Of a DNA stretch of 35,910 nucleotides, positions 34,306 to 35,910 are shown one piece after another; positions within the stretch are counted from its first letter, which is position 1, and every line of letters starts with the position of its first letter. Origin of the DNA: Chloroflexota bacterium. Its GTDB lineage: Bacteria; Chloroflexota; UBA6077; FW602-bin22; JAMCYS01. The notes beneath the pieces were generated by a model, which saw only the letters and a program-made list of their open reading frames with translations, was not told where the DNA came from and searched no databases. The position numbers and the translations under genes were made by a program. The stretch lies in contig JAMCYS010000056.1 in the NCBI GenBank assembly GCA_023473795.1, forward strand, positions 1-35,910, given 5' to 3'.

Positions 34306-35700
34306 GTGTCAGCGAAACAGAGCATCCGTAGACTGACTAGGCGTGACTTCGTCAAGCTGGGAACCACGGCCCTAACCTTCTCGCTTGTTTCCGCCTGCGC
34401 CCCTGCCGTGCCGGCCCCGGCCAGCCCGGCCCCCGCCCAAGGGGGCGCGCAGCCGCCCGCTCAGAAGGGCGGCGCCAAGATCTCCATCGCCATCAATCAG
34501 TCGCCCTGGTTGCCTGGGTTCCAGCGGCTGGCCGAGCTCTACGAGAAGCAGACGGCCAACAAGATCGAGCTGAACGTATTCCCCTTCGCCGGCCTGCTCG
34601 AGAAGACGATGAACGCTGCCGTGGCGGGCAGCAAAGAGTTCGACATCGTCAACATGAACGAGTATTGGTACGGCACCTTCTATGCTGGGGGCTACATTAC
34701 TCCCATCAAGGAGATCGACCCCACCTACAAGCCCGATCCCCAGATCATCGAGTACGGCTACTGCACCCGTTGGGACCCCGCCAAGAAGTACTCTTCCAAG
34801 GACGGCGAGCTCTATGGCGTGCCGATCAACGGCAACATCCAGATCTACTACTACCGCAAGGACATCTTCGACAAGATCGGCATGAAGGAGCCTCAGACCT
34901 TCGACGACGTCATCGCCGCTGCCCAGAAGGGAGGCAATCCTTCCGCCAGCTTCTACGGCTACTGCAACCGCGCCCACAAGGAGGGCATCTGGTGGGATAT
35001 CCTGCCCTTCTTCCGCGGCTTCGGCGGCAATATCTTCCTCAACGAGCCCGAGGACTACACCGTTGCCTGCAACAGCCCAGAGTGCCTCAAGGGCCTCAAC
35101 CTCTACCTCGAACTGGCCAAGTACGCCCCGCCCAACGTGGCGGATATGTCGCAGGCCGAGCAGATCGCCCTCTTCACTTCCGACAAGCTCCTGCAGACGA
35201 TAATGGTCTGTGCCGCGTTCCCCGATATGGACAACGTGGAGAAGTCGAAGATCGTCGACAAGGTGGAGTACACGGTGGTGCCCAAGCCCGCGGGCGGCAA
35301 GAACGCGCCGGCGATGGGCATCTGGGTAATGGGTGTGCCCAAGGCGATCGACACGTCGCAGAAGAAGTACGCTTTAGACTTCCTCAAGTGGGCCACTACC
35401 AAGGAGGCGCAGCTCGAGTACCAGAAATTCGGCGCCATTCCCGTGCGCCAGGACGTCTATGAGTCCGAACTGGCCAACGACAGGAAGTACCGCTACATGA
35501 AGGCGATGGCCAAGAGCACGCCCTTCATCTCGCCCTCGCCACGCATGGCCGAGGCGCCCAAGGTCCAGGAGGCCATGTCGCTTCGTCTCAACCAGGCGGT
35601 GATCGGCCAGCTGAAACCCCAGGAGGCCCTGGACACACTGGCTGACGACATCTACAAGATAGTCTCGGCCGCCGGCTACAAGACGGGCAAAATCAAGTAA
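34306..35700 (+). CDS. Second extracellular sugar-binding lipoprotein
   Basis: A 464-residue family-1 solute-binding protein. The leader has RRLTRRDFVKLG (twin-arginine-like), a hydrophobic stretch and a lipobox ending in Cys31 (LVSAC), then an Ala/Pro-rich linker. The body fits sugar-binding members: FQRLAELYEKQTANKIELNVFPFAG, DIVNMNEYWYGTFYAGGYI, GVPINGNIQIYYYRKDIFDK and AMGIWVMGVPKAID. GTG 34306 is preferred because GGAAGGGAGG lies 11 nt upstream and the leader then begins correctly; the ATG at 34207 lies in the operator. It is distinct from the protein at 5898-7232. Permeases probably follow beyond the window. Confidence 0.9.
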   Translation: MSAKQSIRRLTRRDFVKLGTTALTFSLVSACAPAVPAPASPAPAQGGAQPPAQKGGAKISIAINQSPWLPGFQRLAELYEKQTANKIELNVFPFAGLLEKTMNAAVAGSKEFDIVNMNEYWYGTFYAGGYITPIKEIDPTYKPDPQIIEYGYCTRWDPAKKYSSKDGELYGVPINGNIQIYYYRKDIFDKIGMKEPQTFDDVIAAAQKGGNPSASFYGYCNRAHKEGIWWDILPFFRGFGGNIFLNEPEDYTVACNSPECLKGLNLYLELAKYAPPNVADMSQAEQIALFTSDKLLQTIMVCAAFPDMDNVEKSKIVDKVEYTVVPKPAGGKNAPAMGIWVMGVPKAIDTSQKKYALDFLKWATTKEAQLEYQKFGAIPVRQDVYESELANDRKYRYMKAMAKSTPFISPSPRMAEAPKVQEAMSLRLNQAVIGQLKPQEALDTLADDIYKIVSAAGYKTGKIK

Positions 35701-35763
35701 GGGCACCGCGGCGCAACGCAATTGACTCTTGACGACTTGCTCGGGTGACCGCCGCTTGCGGTT

Positions 35764-35791
35764 GTAGCGCGGGGGATAAGCCCCGCGCTAC
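35764..35791. terminator. Hairpin after the second binding-protein gene
   Basis: GTAGCGCGGGG and CCCCGCGCTAC are perfect 11-bp arms around a 6-nt loop, 64 bp after the stop. The left arm matches 16791-16801 exactly, so it may be a dispersed repeat as well as a terminator or mRNA 3' stabiliser. The rest of the terminal gap (35701-35910) shows no ORF I can support. Confidence 0.55.
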
Positions 35792-35910
35792 GGCCCTGGG
35801 CACCATCACCACGGCAAGACATCGATAGTCATCGTGGTTGCGCGATAGGCCTGCCCGATCTCCCCACTGTCGAGTTGGGCGTTCCCGCCCCAGTCCCCAA
35901 CCCGATCCTA

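Overview
The window is a GC-rich, gene-dense bacterial chromosome segment, probably from an uncultured anaerobe. The sequence holds no taxonomic marker. High GC, GC-rich palindromic intergenic elements, twin-arginine-like lipoprotein binding proteins and a tungsten-type aldehyde oxidoreductase fit a Chloroflexota-like lineage, but that is inference.

Layout. (1) 1-7232, sugar or carbon use: a truncated SDR dehydrogenase and a transaldolase-family protein on +, converging on a five-gene minus-strand run (binding protein, two ABC permeases, AOR-family tungsten oxidoreductase, MoaD-like carrier). (2) 7506-8967: a CoA-binding protein, an unrecognised 41-residue ORF, a strong palindrome, and an Lrp/AsnC regulator behind a good sigma70-type promoter. 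(3) 9109-20068, dissimilatory sulfur core: sat, a 103-aa unknown, aprB, aprA, qmoA, qmoB, qmoC, a TauE/SafE permease and a TIGR02186-type membrane protein carrying a CxxCH motif. (4) 20118-34102, an accessory signalling/transport block: tandem UspA, a PEP-synthase-like protein without the PEP barrel, a Cache/PAS histidine kinase, a receiver-Fis-like regulator, two more TauE/SafE permeases, several tiny membrane proteins, a pseudo-receiver and a second PEP-synthase-like protein. (5) 34306-35700: a second sugar-type binding protein behind an 18-bp perfect palindrome.

How it fits together. Sat activates sulfate to APS, AprBA reduces APS to sulfite, and QmoABC links AprBA to the quinone pool; the TauE/SafE proteins plausibly move sulfite or related anions. 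No dsrAB or pyrophosphatase lies in the window. Region 4 looks like a regulatory and phosphotransfer module attached to anion export.

Most notable: qmoC reads without a stop into the N-terminus of tauE and then needs a -1 shift exactly at a canonical X_XXY_YYZ heptamer (18270-18276). Either this is a programmed frameshift or a one-base indel hides a qmoC-tauE fusion. Also notable are two PEP-synthase-like proteins with a shared non-barrel C-terminal domain, each placed beside receiver or kinase genes, and tiny one-helix membrane proteins that accompany the TauE genes.
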